From assembly GCA_903870145.1 (NCBI GenBank), contig CAIQBO010000046.1, forward strand, positions 1 through 43,714: a stretch of 43,714 nt of DNA. Reading direction: 5' to 3'. The position numbers and the translations under genes were made by a program. Of this stretch, positions 35,576 through 43,714 are shown piece after piece. The stretch is from an uncultured Burkholderiales bacterium. Lineage in GTDB: Bacteria > Pseudomonadota > Gammaproteobacteria > Burkholderiales > Burkholderiaceae_C. The notes under the pieces are model-generated. The model ran no database searches. It saw only the letters and a program-made list of their open reading frames with translations, and had not been told where the DNA came from. Positions within the stretch are counted from its first letter, which is position 1. The number at the start of each line of letters is the position of its first letter.

Positions 35576-37309
35576 ATGACCAACGCTAAAAATAATTCGG
35601 AATTGCGCACCGCCATGGGCGAGTTGCAACCCTATTTTTTCCGTGCCGCATGGATCAGTTTGGTTGCCAGTTTGCTGGTGCTCGCGCCCACGGGGTACAT
35701 GCTGGAGGTCTATGAACGCGTGGTCAACAGCCGCAGTCACATGACCTTGTGGATGCTCACCTTGTTGGTGCTGGCCGCTTTTGTGCTGATGGAGGTTTTG
35801 GACTGGTCCCGCAGCCAGTTGATGCACCAAGCCTCGGTGGCGCTGGACCGAAGCCTCAGTGAGCGCCTTTTCAACGCCATTTTCGAGGCCCAAGGCAAAC
35901 GCATTGCTGGAGGTAACGCGCAGCCCATGAACGACTTTCGCACGCTGCGCGAATTCATCAACACACCGGTGTTGATTGCTTGCATGGAAGCGCCGGTCTC
36001 GCTGGTTTTTCTGCTTTTGATCTTTGCCATCAATCCAATCTTGGGGTGGTCATCGGTCTTCGCTGCGTTAATTCAAACGCTGATCGCATGGTTGAACCAG
36101 CGCAGCACCCAACCGCCCTTGCTAGAGGCCAATCGCAGCGCCGTGGCCGCGCAGCAGTACGCCGACAACTCCCTGCGCAACGCACAGGTGATCCAGGCCA
36201 TGGGCATGCTGCCAGACATACACCGGCGCTGGATGGAAAAGCAGCGCGCCTTTCTTGGCCAACAGGCCCAAGCCTCGGATGCCGGTGGTGCATTTCAAGC
36301 GGGCGCCAAGTTTGTGCAAAACACCACCAGCTCCATGCTGTTGGGTTTGGGGGCTTGGCTCATGCTGCGCAATGAGCTCAATGGCGGCTCGGCCATGATG
36401 ATCATCGCCTCCATACTGGGGGGCAGGGTACTGGCCCCATTGGTTCAAATTGTCACGCAGTGGCAGGCTGTGGTCAATGTCAGGCAAGCCTGGGGCCGCT
36501 TGGACCAACTGCTGCTGGCCCTGCCGCTTCGCCCTGTCGGCATGGCGCTGCCAGCGCCGCAGGGACACCTGACGGTGGAGTCAATCGTTGCGTCTGCGCC
36601 AGGCTCGCAAGTGGCGATACTCAAAAACATCGCATTTTCGCTGCAGCCTGGTGAGGCCTTGGTTGTGGTCGGCCCCTCGGCATCAGGCAAAACCACATTG
36701 GCCCGTCTGCTGGTGGGTGTATGGCCAGCGGCCAGCGGCAAAGTACGCCTGGATGGCGTAGACGTCTTTGCGTGGAACAAAGCAGAACTGGGCCCCCACG
36801 TAGGCTACCTGCCCCAGGGTGTCGAGCTGTTTGAAGGCAGTTTGGCAGACAATATTGCCCGTTTTGGCGACATCGACATGACCAAAGTCGAGGCCGCAGC
36901 CCGTGCCATCGGGCTGCATGAGGCGATCCTCGCCATGCCCCAGGGCTATGACAGCCCCATCGGGCCTGACGGCAGCTTGTTGTCGGGGGGGCAGCGTCAA
37001 CGCGTGGGCTTGGCGCGCGCGATCTATGGAGGCCCTAAGCTCGTGGTCCTGGACGAGCCCAACTCGAGCCTGGACGAGGCCGGAGACGCAGCCTTGGCCA
37101 GCGCCATCACACAACTCAAATTGGGCGGCAGCACACTGGTCATCATGACGCACCGTGACAGCGTGCTGGCGGTGGCCGACAAGTTGCTGGTGCTTCAAGA
37201 CGGTCAGACTCGCGCTTTTGGGCCCAAAGAAGAAGTGCTGGCAGCCCTTGCCAAAGCCAAGGCCCAAGCTCAGGCGGGGGGGGCATCGCCCTCGCAGGCT
37301 GCTTCCTGA
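35576..37309 (+). CDS. Type I secretion ABC permease/ATPase, first of a tandem pair
   Basis: This is a PrtD-type ABC half-transporter of 577 residues. The N-terminal membrane domain (about six helices to residue 300) lacks a C39 peptidase or C39-like domain. The ATPase domain has Walker A GPSASGKTT (about 366-374), the Q-loop YLPQGVELFEGS, signature LSGGQRQRV (469-477), Walker B LVVLDE (489-494), and the switch His in MTHRD. All catalytic motifs look intact. ATG at 35576 is preferred; a TTG two codons earlier is possible. A GATAAT at 35565-35570 sits very close to the start. Confidence 0.93.
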   Translation: MTNAKNNSELRTAMGELQPYFFRAAWISLVASLLVLAPTGYMLEVYERVVNSRSHMTLWMLTLLVLAAFVLMEVLDWSRSQLMHQASVALDRSLSERLFNAIFEAQGKRIAGGNAQPMNDFRTLREFINTPVLIACMEAPVSLVFLLLIFAINPILGWSSVFAALIQTLIAWLNQRSTQPPLLEANRSAVAAQQYADNSLRNAQVIQAMGMLPDIHRRWMEKQRAFLGQQAQASDAGGAFQAGAKFVQNTTSSMLLGLGAWLMLRNELNGGSAMMIIASILGGRVLAPLVQIVTQWQAVVNVRQAWGRLDQLLLALPLRPVGMALPAPQGHLTVESIVASAPGSQVAILKNIAFSLQPGEALVVVGPSASGKTTLARLLVGVWPAASGKVRLDGVDVFAWNKAELGPHVGYLPQGVELFEGSLADNIARFGDIDMTKVEAAARAIGLHEAILAMPQGYDSPIGPDGSLLSGGQRQRVGLARAIYGGPKLVVLDEPNSSLDEAGDAALASAITQLKLGGSTLVIMTHRDSVLAVADKLLVLQDGQTRAFGPKEEVLAALAKAKAQAQAGGASPSQAAS

Positions 37310-37323
37310 ACGCGCCAAGGATA

Positions 37324-39075
37324 ATGTTTCAGATGAAAGCCCTTGCCTTTTTCCAGCGCAGTGAACTGACTGCCACGCTTTGGTCGTTCAAAAATGAATT
37401 TCTCATGGTGGGGGCGCTGAGCATGGTGGCCAATGTGCTCATGCTCACGCCCACCTTGTACATGCTGCAGGTCTACGACCGCGTCATGGTCAGCCAAAGT
37501 GAGTTGACTCTGCTGGCGATGTCACTTCTCACCTTGGCTTTGTTCGCGGTCATGGCCTTTGCAGAATGGTTGCGCTCCCGCGTCTTGGTGCACGCCGGGG
37601 TGCGCTTGGATGAGAGCTTGGGCACACAGGTTTTCAACGCCAGTTTTCAGTCCTACTTGAACCAATCGGGCGCACCCAAGGCCCGCGCTTTGAGTGACCT
37701 CATCCAAGTTCGCCAGTTCCTGACTGGCAACGGCATCTTCGCTTTTTTTGACGCCCCTTGGGCACCGATTTACATGGCGGTGCTGTACCTGCTGCACCCA
37801 TGGCTGGGCTTGCTCAGCCTGCTGTTTGCGCTGCTGCAGGCGGCGCTGGCTTGGCTGGGTCATCGGCACACCTTGGCGCCTTCAGAGGCCGCCGTGGCCG
37901 CCAATGCGCAAGCCAGTAGTTTCTTGCAAAGCAAGTTGCGCAACGCCGAGGTCATCGAGTCCATGGGCATGCTGGGCAACTTGCAAAAGCGCTGGGCGCA
38001 GCGCCATGACACGGCCATGGCGCAAGGATCGACAGCGCAGGCCCTGACACAGCGTGTCATGGCTTGGAGCAAGTTCATTCGCTACAGCCAGCAGTCCTTG
38101 GCGCTGGGGGCTGGCGCCTTGTTGGTGATTGACGGCCAGATCTCTCCTGGCGCCATGATCGCGGCCAATGTGTTGATGAACCGCGCTTTGGCGCCCATCG
38201 ATCAAATCGTCACGGGCTGGCGGGGGTTCATCAGCGCCGCGGCAGCCTTTGGCCGTCTCGAGAAATTATTGTCGGACGTGCCGCAGCAGCCTGCAGCCCC
38301 AGCTTGGCCAACGCCCTTGGGCCAGCTTGATTTGCGCAATGTAGTGGCACGCGCCGGCGCACGAGCGCAGCCGATTCTCCAAAGTTTGAGTTTTTCCGTT
38401 TCAGGCGGAACTGTGCTGGTGATGTTAGGCCCCTCAGGCGCTGGCAAGTCCACGCTGGCGCGGGTTTTAATGGGCATCTGGCCTGATGTTTCGGGTGAGG
38501 TTTTGCTCGACGGCGTGCCCCTTGCCGAGTGGGATCGGGCTGCGCTGGGGCCTTCTTTGGGTTACTTGCCGCAAGACATCGAGCTGTTTGAAGGCAGCTT
38601 GGCTGAAAACATTGCGCGTTTTGGCAAGGTGGATTCAGACCAGGTCATCGAAGCGGCTCATTGCGTCGGTTTGCATGAAACCATTTTGCGTTTCCCCAAA
38701 GGCTACGACACGCCCATTGGTGAGGCCGGCGCGTTGCTTTCGGGTGGCCAGCGTCAGCGCATTGGGTTGGCTCGGGCCGTTTATGGCAACCCAGCTTTGA
38801 TCGTGCTGGACGAGCCCAATGCCAACCTCGATGAGGCGGGCGAGGCCGCTTTGATTCAAACAGTTCAGAACATGAAAGCCAAGGGCAAAACCGTCATTGT
38901 GATCACGCATCGGCCAGGTATTTTGGCCGTCGCAGACCGTTTGCTGGTGCTCATGGAGGGCAAAGTCAAAGCGCAGGGTCCGCGCGACGCGGTCATTGCA
39001 GCGCTGCGTGCGGCAACCCAAGCAGCCCCCAAAGCGCCCGCCGCTGGCCCTTCGGCTGGGCTCACGCCAGTCTGA
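37324..39075 (+). CDS. Type I secretion ABC permease/ATPase, second of a tandem pair
   Basis: This second PrtD-type half-transporter (583 residues) is clearly paralogous to the upstream gene, with the same layout and no peptidase domain. Walker A is GPSGAGKST (369-377), the Q-loop YLPQDIELFEGS, signature LSGGQRQRI (472-480), Walker B LIVLDE (492-497) and ITHRP for the switch His. It starts 14 bases after the first ABC gene. Conserved ATPase motifs in both suggest either two homodimers or, more likely given the single HlyD and TolC partners, a heterodimer. Confidence 0.93.
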   Translation: MFQMKALAFFQRSELTATLWSFKNEFLMVGALSMVANVLMLTPTLYMLQVYDRVMVSQSELTLLAMSLLTLALFAVMAFAEWLRSRVLVHAGVRLDESLGTQVFNASFQSYLNQSGAPKARALSDLIQVRQFLTGNGIFAFFDAPWAPIYMAVLYLLHPWLGLLSLLFALLQAALAWLGHRHTLAPSEAAVAANAQASSFLQSKLRNAEVIESMGMLGNLQKRWAQRHDTAMAQGSTAQALTQRVMAWSKFIRYSQQSLALGAGALLVIDGQISPGAMIAANVLMNRALAPIDQIVTGWRGFISAAAAFGRLEKLLSDVPQQPAAPAWPTPLGQLDLRNVVARAGARAQPILQSLSFSVSGGTVLVMLGPSGAGKSTLARVLMGIWPDVSGEVLLDGVPLAEWDRAALGPSLGYLPQDIELFEGSLAENIARFGKVDSDQVIEAAHCVGLHETILRFPKGYDTPIGEAGALLSGGQRQRIGLARAVYGNPALIVLDEPNANLDEAGEAALIQTVQNMKAKGKTVIVITHRPGILAVADRLLVLMEGKVKAQGPRDAVIAALRAATQAAPKAPAAGPSAGLTPV

Positions 39076-39112
39076 TCACCGACCCTGATAATTACAAATT
39101 ACCGAGTTTTCC

Positions 39113-40480
39113 ATGGCCCATTCCAATCCGTCTCACCCAACCAGCCCCCATGCAAGCGCTCGGCCAACTGGCAATGTCACCGACGTCATTGCCAAACCTG
39201 AGCCCCAAAGCCAGCCAGGGCGTGTTGGCCTTTGGGCGCTGGGCTTGGGGCTTGGCGGCTTCTTGCTCTGGGCCGGCCTGGCCCCGCTGGACGAAGGGGT
39301 GCCCGGGCAAGGCATGGTCACCTTGGACACCAAGAGCAAAGCGGTGCAACACCTTTATGGCGGCATTGTCAAGCAAGTACTGGTCAAAGAAGGCGATGTG
39401 GTTAAAGAGGGGCAGCTCTTGGTCAAGCTCGATGAGGCGGCCACGCGCGCCAATTTCGAGGCCATTCGCCAGCGCTATTTGGGCCTGCGTGCCATGGAGG
39501 GGCGCTTGCTGGCCGAGCAGCGAGGCCTGAACAAAATCGAATGGCACAAAGATTTAACATCCGCCTTCACCGATGCCCAAGTGCGCCAGACGGCGTTGAC
39601 GCAAGAGCATCTGTTTGGCTCTCGCCGCGCTAGCCTTTCGGCCGATCTGCAATCGATCGAGGAGAGCATCCAAGGCCAGCAAGGCCTGCTGCAGGCCTAT
39701 GCAGGGATGTTGGCAAATCGGCGCAATCAACTGGCGCTGCTCAACGAAGAGCTCAAAAACACCTCAGAACTGGTCAAAGAGGGGTACGCACCGCGCAATC
39801 GCCAGCTCGAGCTGCAGCGCATGGTCTCAGACGCCAGCGCCTCGATTGCAGAGTTGCTGGGCAACAGCACGCGCGCTGAGCGAGCCATCAGCGAGATGCG
39901 TCAACGGGCCATTGTGCGCCAGCAAGAGTACCGCAAAGAGGTTCAGTCGCAGCTGGCAGAACTGGACAAGGAAGTGCAAGCAGATTCAGAGAAATTCACT
40001 GCCGCACAGGCAGAACTGGGGCGCGTGGAGATCAAGTCGCCGGCTGATGGACAAGTCGTTGGCCTGGCGTACCAAACGGTAGGCGGTGTCATTGGGCCAG
40101 GGCAAAAATTGATGGACATCGTGCCAACCGATCAGGCCTTGGTTTTAGAGGCGCGGGTAGCGCCGCACTTGATTGACAAGGTTCATGCGCAGTTGCCGGT
40201 GGACGTTCGTTTTTCATCTTTTGCCAACTCACCCCAACTGGTGGTTCAAGGCCAGGTGGCCTCCGTTTCGGGCGATCTGTTGATCGACGCCCACACAGGT
40301 GCCGGGTATTACTTGGCCCGCGTACTTGTGACCCCAGAGGGGCTGGAAAAACTGGGCAAAAGGCAGATGCAACCGGGCATGCCGGTGGAGCTGATTTTCC
40401 GCACGGGCGAGCGCTCTTTGCTGACCTATTTGTTGCACCCCTTGACCCGGCGCATGGCCGCTTCCATGAAAGAGGAGTGA
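39113..40480 (+). CDS. Type I secretion membrane-fusion protein (HlyD family)
   Basis: The periplasmic adaptor (455 residues) links the ABC transporter to the outer-membrane channel. A Pro/Ser-rich cytoplasmic tail leads to a membrane helix at about residues 38-57. A lipoyl half (QHLYGGIVKQVLVKEGDVVKEGQLLVKLD), a long coiled-coil hairpin (about 105-290) and the second lipoyl half (IKSPADGQVVGLAYQTVGG) with a beta-barrel segment follow. It begins 37 bases after the second ABC gene and ends 4 bases before the tolC-like gene. Confidence 0.94.
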   Translation: MAHSNPSHPTSPHASARPTGNVTDVIAKPEPQSQPGRVGLWALGLGLGGFLLWAGLAPLDEGVPGQGMVTLDTKSKAVQHLYGGIVKQVLVKEGDVVKEGQLLVKLDEAATRANFEAIRQRYLGLRAMEGRLLAEQRGLNKIEWHKDLTSAFTDAQVRQTALTQEHLFGSRRASLSADLQSIEESIQGQQGLLQAYAGMLANRRNQLALLNEELKNTSELVKEGYAPRNRQLELQRMVSDASASIAELLGNSTRAERAISEMRQRAIVRQQEYRKEVQSQLAELDKEVQADSEKFTAAQAELGRVEIKSPADGQVVGLAYQTVGGVIGPGQKLMDIVPTDQALVLEARVAPHLIDKVHAQLPVDVRFSSFANSPQLVVQGQVASVSGDLLIDAHTGAGYYLARVLVTPEGLEKLGKRQMQPGMPVELIFRTGERSLLTYLLHPLTRRMAASMKEE

Positions 40481-40484
40481 GCCC

Positions 40485-41852
40485 ATGAAGTGCCGTCTTG
40501 GGGGCTTGGCAAACGCACAGGTGGGCTGCGCGCGTTGGGTGCTGGGCAGCGTGATGCTTCTCAGCGCATTGTCAGCGCGGCCGATGGATTTGCTGCAAGC
40601 CTACCAAGCCGCCCAAAGCAACGATGCCACGATTTTGGCTGCTCGCGCAGGGGCCCAAGCCGGGCGTGAACGTTTGCCGCAAGCGCGCTCACAGCTGATG
40701 CCCAACATTGCCGCCAGTCTGGCGCGCAACAACAACAACTTGAACAGCACCACCCCCAATATTTTGGGCAACGAGCAGACCATAGGAAACACTTATCCAA
40801 GCACCAATCAGACCGTGACGTTGAGGCAGCCCTTGATCCGCAATGCCCAAGTGGCCCAATACAGACAGGCCTTGGCGCAAGTGGATGATTCCAACGCTGC
40901 CCTGTTGCAAGACGAGCAAAACTTGGCGGTGCGTGTCAGCGGCGCCTATTTCGAAGCTGTACTGACCCATGAGCAACTCGAGATGGTGCTGGCACAGCGC
41001 AAGGCCTACACAACGCAACTCGATGCGGCGCGCAAGGCGCTCATTGCAGGCTCAGGCACCCGCACCGATGTGGACGAAGCGCAGGCGCGGCTTGACATGA
41101 CGGCCGCCGCCGAGATCGAAGCCCGGCAAAACATCGACTACACCCTGCGCCAGTTGCAGGCCATGGTCAACCAACCCATTGACAAACTCGCGGCGCTCGA
41201 CGTGTCCCGCTTCGAGCTTCAATTGCCCCAACCAGGGCGGGTTGAAGAATGGGCCGATATGGCCGAACAGGGAAGCCCTCAATTGCAAGCGCTCAGAGCG
41301 CAAGTCGAAGTGGCCCATCAAGAAGTGGAAAAGGCCAAATCAGGGCATTTCCCGACGCTGGACGCCGTGGCTCAGTGGTCGCGCAGCGAGAGTGAAAATG
41401 TCACCAATGTCCAGTCCCGCTACACCAACGCGTCGATTGGCCTTCAACTGAACATTCCAATTTACTCGGGGGGCTATGCCAACTCGGCCATTCGCCAGGC
41501 CTTGGCCGGGCTTGAGCGGGCGCAACAGGTGCTCGAGGCCGGACGGCGCGAGATGGCCCTGCGCGTGCACAAAGAATTTAAAAGTGCAATCGAAAGTATT
41601 CCCAAAATCCAAGCGCTGGAGCAATCCCTTCGCTCGGCCGATCAGTGGGTGCTGTCGACTCAAAAGTCTTTGCAGGCGGGCAACCGTACGGTGCTCGATG
41701 TCTTGAACGCGCAGCAGCAACGCACGGTGGTTTTGCGTGATTTGGCGCAAGCCCGTTATGTGTTTTTAATGTCTAAAATCAGGCTTTTATCTCTGGTCGG
41801 ACGCGCCGATGAAGCGGCGGTGGGCCAAATGAGCCAAATGCTCAAGCATTAA
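40485..41852 (+). CDS. TolC-family outer-membrane channel protein
   Basis: This is the outer-membrane exit duct of the type I system (455 residues). A signal peptide ends near residue 30 (LSALSARPMDL). The two OEP repeats show the TolC pattern: LLQAYQAAQSNDATILAARA at the start of the first helix, TVTLRQPLIRNAQVAQYRQA, and in the second repeat IGLQLNIPIYSGGYANSAIRQA. AGAGGAG upstream of the ATG at 40485 is a strong ribosome-binding site and overlaps the HlyD gene's end, so the two are coupled. Confidence 0.94.
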   Translation: MKCRLGGLANAQVGCARWVLGSVMLLSALSARPMDLLQAYQAAQSNDATILAARAGAQAGRERLPQARSQLMPNIAASLARNNNNLNSTTPNILGNEQTIGNTYPSTNQTVTLRQPLIRNAQVAQYRQALAQVDDSNAALLQDEQNLAVRVSGAYFEAVLTHEQLEMVLAQRKAYTTQLDAARKALIAGSGTRTDVDEAQARLDMTAAAEIEARQNIDYTLRQLQAMVNQPIDKLAALDVSRFELQLPQPGRVEEWADMAEQGSPQLQALRAQVEVAHQEVEKAKSGHFPTLDAVAQWSRSESENVTNVQSRYTNASIGLQLNIPIYSGGYANSAIRQALAGLERAQQVLEAGRREMALRVHKEFKSAIESIPKIQALEQSLRSADQWVLSTQKSLQAGNRTVLDVLNAQQQRTVVLRDLAQARYVFLMSKIRLLSLVGRADEAAVGQMSQMLKH

Positions 41853-41862
41853 GGGCGTGAGA

Positions 41863-41882
41863 CAAGGGAGCACGTGCCCTTG
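41863..41882 (+). other. Stem-loop after the tolC-like gene
   Basis: CAAGGG (41863-41868) and CCCTTG (41877-41882) form a perfect 6-bp stem with an 8-base loop, starting 11 bases after the stop codon at 41850-41852. No T-run follows, so it is not a classical terminator. It may limit read-through into the adhesin gene or protect the mRNA end. Confidence 0.4.
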
Positions 41883-41890
41883 CCAAGGGC

Positions 41891-41906
41891 GTAGCGCAGG
41901 CGCTAC
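41891..41906 (+). other. Second stem-loop between tolC-like gene and adhesin
   Basis: GTAGCG (41891-41896), CAGG loop, CGCTAC (41901-41906) is a perfect 6-bp hairpin with a four-base loop. It also lacks a T-run. Downstream (41907-41962) the DNA turns AT-rich, with TATTAT at 41922-41927 as a possible -10, and GGAG (about 41953-41956) is the adhesin ribosome-binding site. Confidence 0.4.
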
Positions 41907-41962
41907 ACTTGCTGCAATATCTATTATCATTCTGCGTAAATTTATAAACCTTTGGAGTTGTC

Positions 41963-43714
41963 ATGAGTGCAAGCAAAAAAGACGGATTGAACACAAGCCC
42001 CTCGAAGCCAGCTTTGGCCAGTGTGGTTGAAACGGGCAAGGCGCATGCCTCCAACAAGCGCTCAGACGCCGCCTTGCTGAGCCCCTTTGCCTTGATGGCA
42101 CTGGGCCTGACGGGTGCGGCCACGGAAGTCTTCGCCAGCGACACACAAAATATTGTGCCAGCCCCCATGACGGACGCAGAACCCGTTGCGGCTGACCTGA
42201 CAGCCCCCGATGCTGCAACCCCAGCACAGTCCGATACAGACCAAGTCGCAGGCCTAGAGCAGCAAATCGCTGAGTTGACTCAAAGCATGAGCGCAGAGAT
42301 GTCCTCCGCCGATGCAGCCATCGCTGTGGTTGGCGGCAGCGAGCAAACCACGACAGCAGACAGCCCAATCGCCTATGACAGTTCCTCTGCAGCACAGCCG
42401 GTGCAACTGGCTCTGGCCGACATTCCTGCCAGCCCTGTCATTGTTCTGGCACAGGCCCAGACCAGCTACACCTCACCTGCTTCACGAAGCGCAGCCGCCG
42501 ACACCTCGAACTGGTATGACCTAGACAGCTACGGCGGCGTACTTGCCGGCCTGGCCGTGGTGGGCGTTGCCGCTTCCAAGAAAAGCTCTGACACCACGCC
42601 GCCTGTGGCCCCTACGCTGGCCTTGGCCACCAACAGCGGCCTGGCCACGGACACCATCACCAATGTGGGCACAGTCAACGTCAGCGGTTTAGAAACCGGC
42701 GCCACATGGAAATACAGCACCGATGCTGGAACCACGTGGATTGCCGGCACCGGCACCAGCTTCACCTTGACAGGTGACGGAGTCAAGTCTGTCACTGTGC
42801 GCCAAACCGATACGGCTGGCAATGTGGGTGCCAACGCCACCACACTGGCCTTCACCATTGACACCACGGTTGCAGCCCCCACAGTGGCCCTGATAACCGA
42901 TACAGGCACCAGTGCCACAGACAAGATCACCAGCAATGGCGCGCTCACGGTCAGCGGCGCTGATGGCAGCGCAACTGTGGAATACAGCAGCAACGGCACC
43001 TCCGGCTGGAGCGCCACAGCGCCCACGGCCGCCGTGGGCAGCAACACCGTTTATGTGCGCCAGACCGATGTGGCTGGCAACGTCAGCGCCGCTTCTGCAG
43101 CCTTGAGCTTCACGCTCGATACCAGCGCAGCAGCCCCCACTGTGGCCCTGGCATTTGACACAGGCTCCAGCATCACAGACAAAATCACTAGCAATGGCGC
43201 ACTCACTGTCACAGGCACAGAAACTGGCGCCACGGTGCAGTACAGCGCCAACGGCACCTCTGGTTGGAGCGCCACAGCGCCCCCGACCACCGTGGGCAGC
43301 AACACCGTTTACGCACGCCAAACAGATACTGCAGGCAACGTCAGCGCCGCATCCACAGCACTCACATTCACGCTGGACACAGCAGCGCCTGTAGCGCAAT
43401 CGATGGCTGCAAGCAGCACGGCAACAACCATTGCCCTGACCTACGACGGCAACATTGACACGGCAAACCTGCCTGCTGTGGGCGCCTTCACGGTCACCAC
43501 GGGTGGTGTGGCCAATGCAGTGGCCAGCATCAGCGCCAGTGGCAGTGTGCTGACCCTCACGCTGACCAATGCCTTTACCTCCGGCTCTGCAGTAACCCTT
43601 GCCTATACAGACCCCACAACGGGCAACGACACAGCTGCTGTGCAAGATGCTGCAGGCAACGATGCCGCTAGCTTTAAACAAGGCGTGGTTGCAGACGGTT
43701 ACATCCGCGGCGCG
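41963..43714 (+). CDS. Large Ig-like/SwmB repeat protein, probable type I secretion cargo (3' end beyond window)
   Basis: The frame is open from ATG 41963 to the window edge, 584 codons exactly, with no stop. Layout: a Ser/Ala-rich N-terminus with a hydrophobic stretch at about residues 38-58 (LLSPFALMALGLTG...), an acidic Ala-rich region, a second Gly/Ala/Val hydrophobic segment at 190-205 ending in Lys-Lys, three Ig-like repeats of about 86-89 residues (about 214-473), then a SwmB-type domain (about 475-584). A C-terminal secretion signal or calcium-binding RTX repeats would lie beyond the window. It follows the secretion genes on the same strand, suggesting it is their cargo. Confidence 0.9.
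   Translation, partial: MSASKKDGLNTSPSKPALASVVETGKAHASNKRSDAALLSPFALMALGLTGAATEVFASDTQNIVPAPMTDAEPVAADLTAPDAATPAQSDTDQVAGLEQQIAELTQSMSAEMSSADAAIAVVGGSEQTTTADSPIAYDSSSAAQPVQLALADIPASPVIVLAQAQTSYTSPASRSAAADTSNWYDLDSYGGVLAGLAVVGVAASKKSSDTTPPVAPTLALATNSGLATDTITNVGTVNVSGLETGATWKYSTDAGTTWIAGTGTSFTLTGDGVKSVTVRQTDTAGNVGANATTLAFTIDTTVAAPTVALITDTGTSATDKITSNGALTVSGADGSATVEYSSNGTSGWSATAPTAAVGSNTVYVRQTDVAGNVSAASAALSFTLDTSAAAPTVALAFDTGSSITDKITSNGALTVTGTETGATVQYSANGTSGWSATAPPTTVGSNTVYARQTDTAGNVSAASTALTFTLDTAAPVAQSMAASSTATTIALTYDGNIDTANLPAVGAFTVTTGGVANAVASISASGSVLTLTLTNAFTSGSAVTLAYTDPTTGNDTAAVQDAAGNDAASFKQGVVADGYIRGA
42605..43384 (+). repeat. Three tandem Ig-like domain repeats in the cargo gene
   Basis: Units begin near 42605, 42869 and 43127. 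The second and third units have the same length (258 bases, 86 codons) and are very similar, sharing protein segments DKITSNGAL, GTSGWSATAP, VGSNTVY and AGNVSAAS. The first unit is more divergent and slightly longer. The similarity at DNA level points to recent duplication; more units may follow beyond the window. Confidence 0.9.

Noticed and set aside
42605..43384. Regular repeats that might suggest a CRISPR array
   Set aside because: The repeat period is 258-267 bases and in frame with a protein, with no short conserved repeat and unique spacer pattern.
42529..43681. Two long minus-strand frames opposite the repeat-protein gene
   Set aside because: Their products are repetitive, one Cys/Gly/Arg-rich and one Val/Ala-rich, which simply mirrors the repeat coding on the plus strand. 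The plus frame has domain structure, a ribosome-binding site and operon context.

Overview
The window looks like chromosome from a Burkholderiales betaproteobacterium, most likely of the Comamonadaceae (Limnohabitans/Rhodoferax-like). This is inferred from protein flavour and gene neighbourhoods (mreBCD-mrdA divergent from gatCAB, pyrE next to exoA, a divergent pilT/yggS pair, rsmI/yraN/diaA/dolP); no rRNA or other marker was available to confirm it. The DNA is moderately GC-rich and densely coding, with no gene-free stretch over 300 bases. I see no tRNA, rRNA, insertion sequence, prophage or CRISPR array.

Layout. 1-4505 (minus): cell-shape operon mreB-mreC-mreD-mrdA. 4702-7942 (plus): gatC-gatA-gatB, the tRNA-dependent amidotransferase. 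7967-9488: head-to-head pyrE and exoA. 9522-10289: a Phd/PIN-type toxin-antitoxin pair with its own operator-like inverted repeat. 10274-12593: a methyltransferase, an MBL-fold hydrolase and a Tat-type M48 metallopeptidase. 12602-16014: an AmpG-like permease followed by an OmpR-type regulator and a sensor kinase. 16051-19098 (minus): radA, a small membrane protein, ilvE and a small zinc-finger protein.

19236-28522 (plus) is a catabolic block. A MarR regulator (HpaR) whose promoter overlaps a perfect 16-bp palindrome leads hpaG1-hpaG2-hpaE-hpaD-hpaF-hpaH-hpaI, the complete homoprotocatechuate meta-cleavage route to pyruvate and succinate semialdehyde. Three overlapping or closely linked genes follow: a class II aldolase/adducin-family protein, a ketopantoate-reductase-family protein and a DMT exporter. 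The 4-hydroxyphenylacetate hydroxylase genes (hpaBC) are not in the window.

28519-33960 holds rsmI/yraN (start codons sharing one base), diaA, dolP-like BON lipoprotein, a 3-hydroxyisobutyrate-dehydrogenase-family gene, a PilT-like ATPase and yggS. 34022-35518 is a stand-alone glcD-like gene. 35576-43714 is the most distinctive part: a type I secretion locus with two adjacent, non-identical ABC half-transporters, one HlyD-family adaptor, one TolC-family outer-membrane protein and then the first 584 codons of a large Ig-like/SwmB repeat protein that runs off the end of the window and is the probable cargo. The best candidate for something under-described is this paired-ABC export system and its cargo, whose N-terminal region is unusual.
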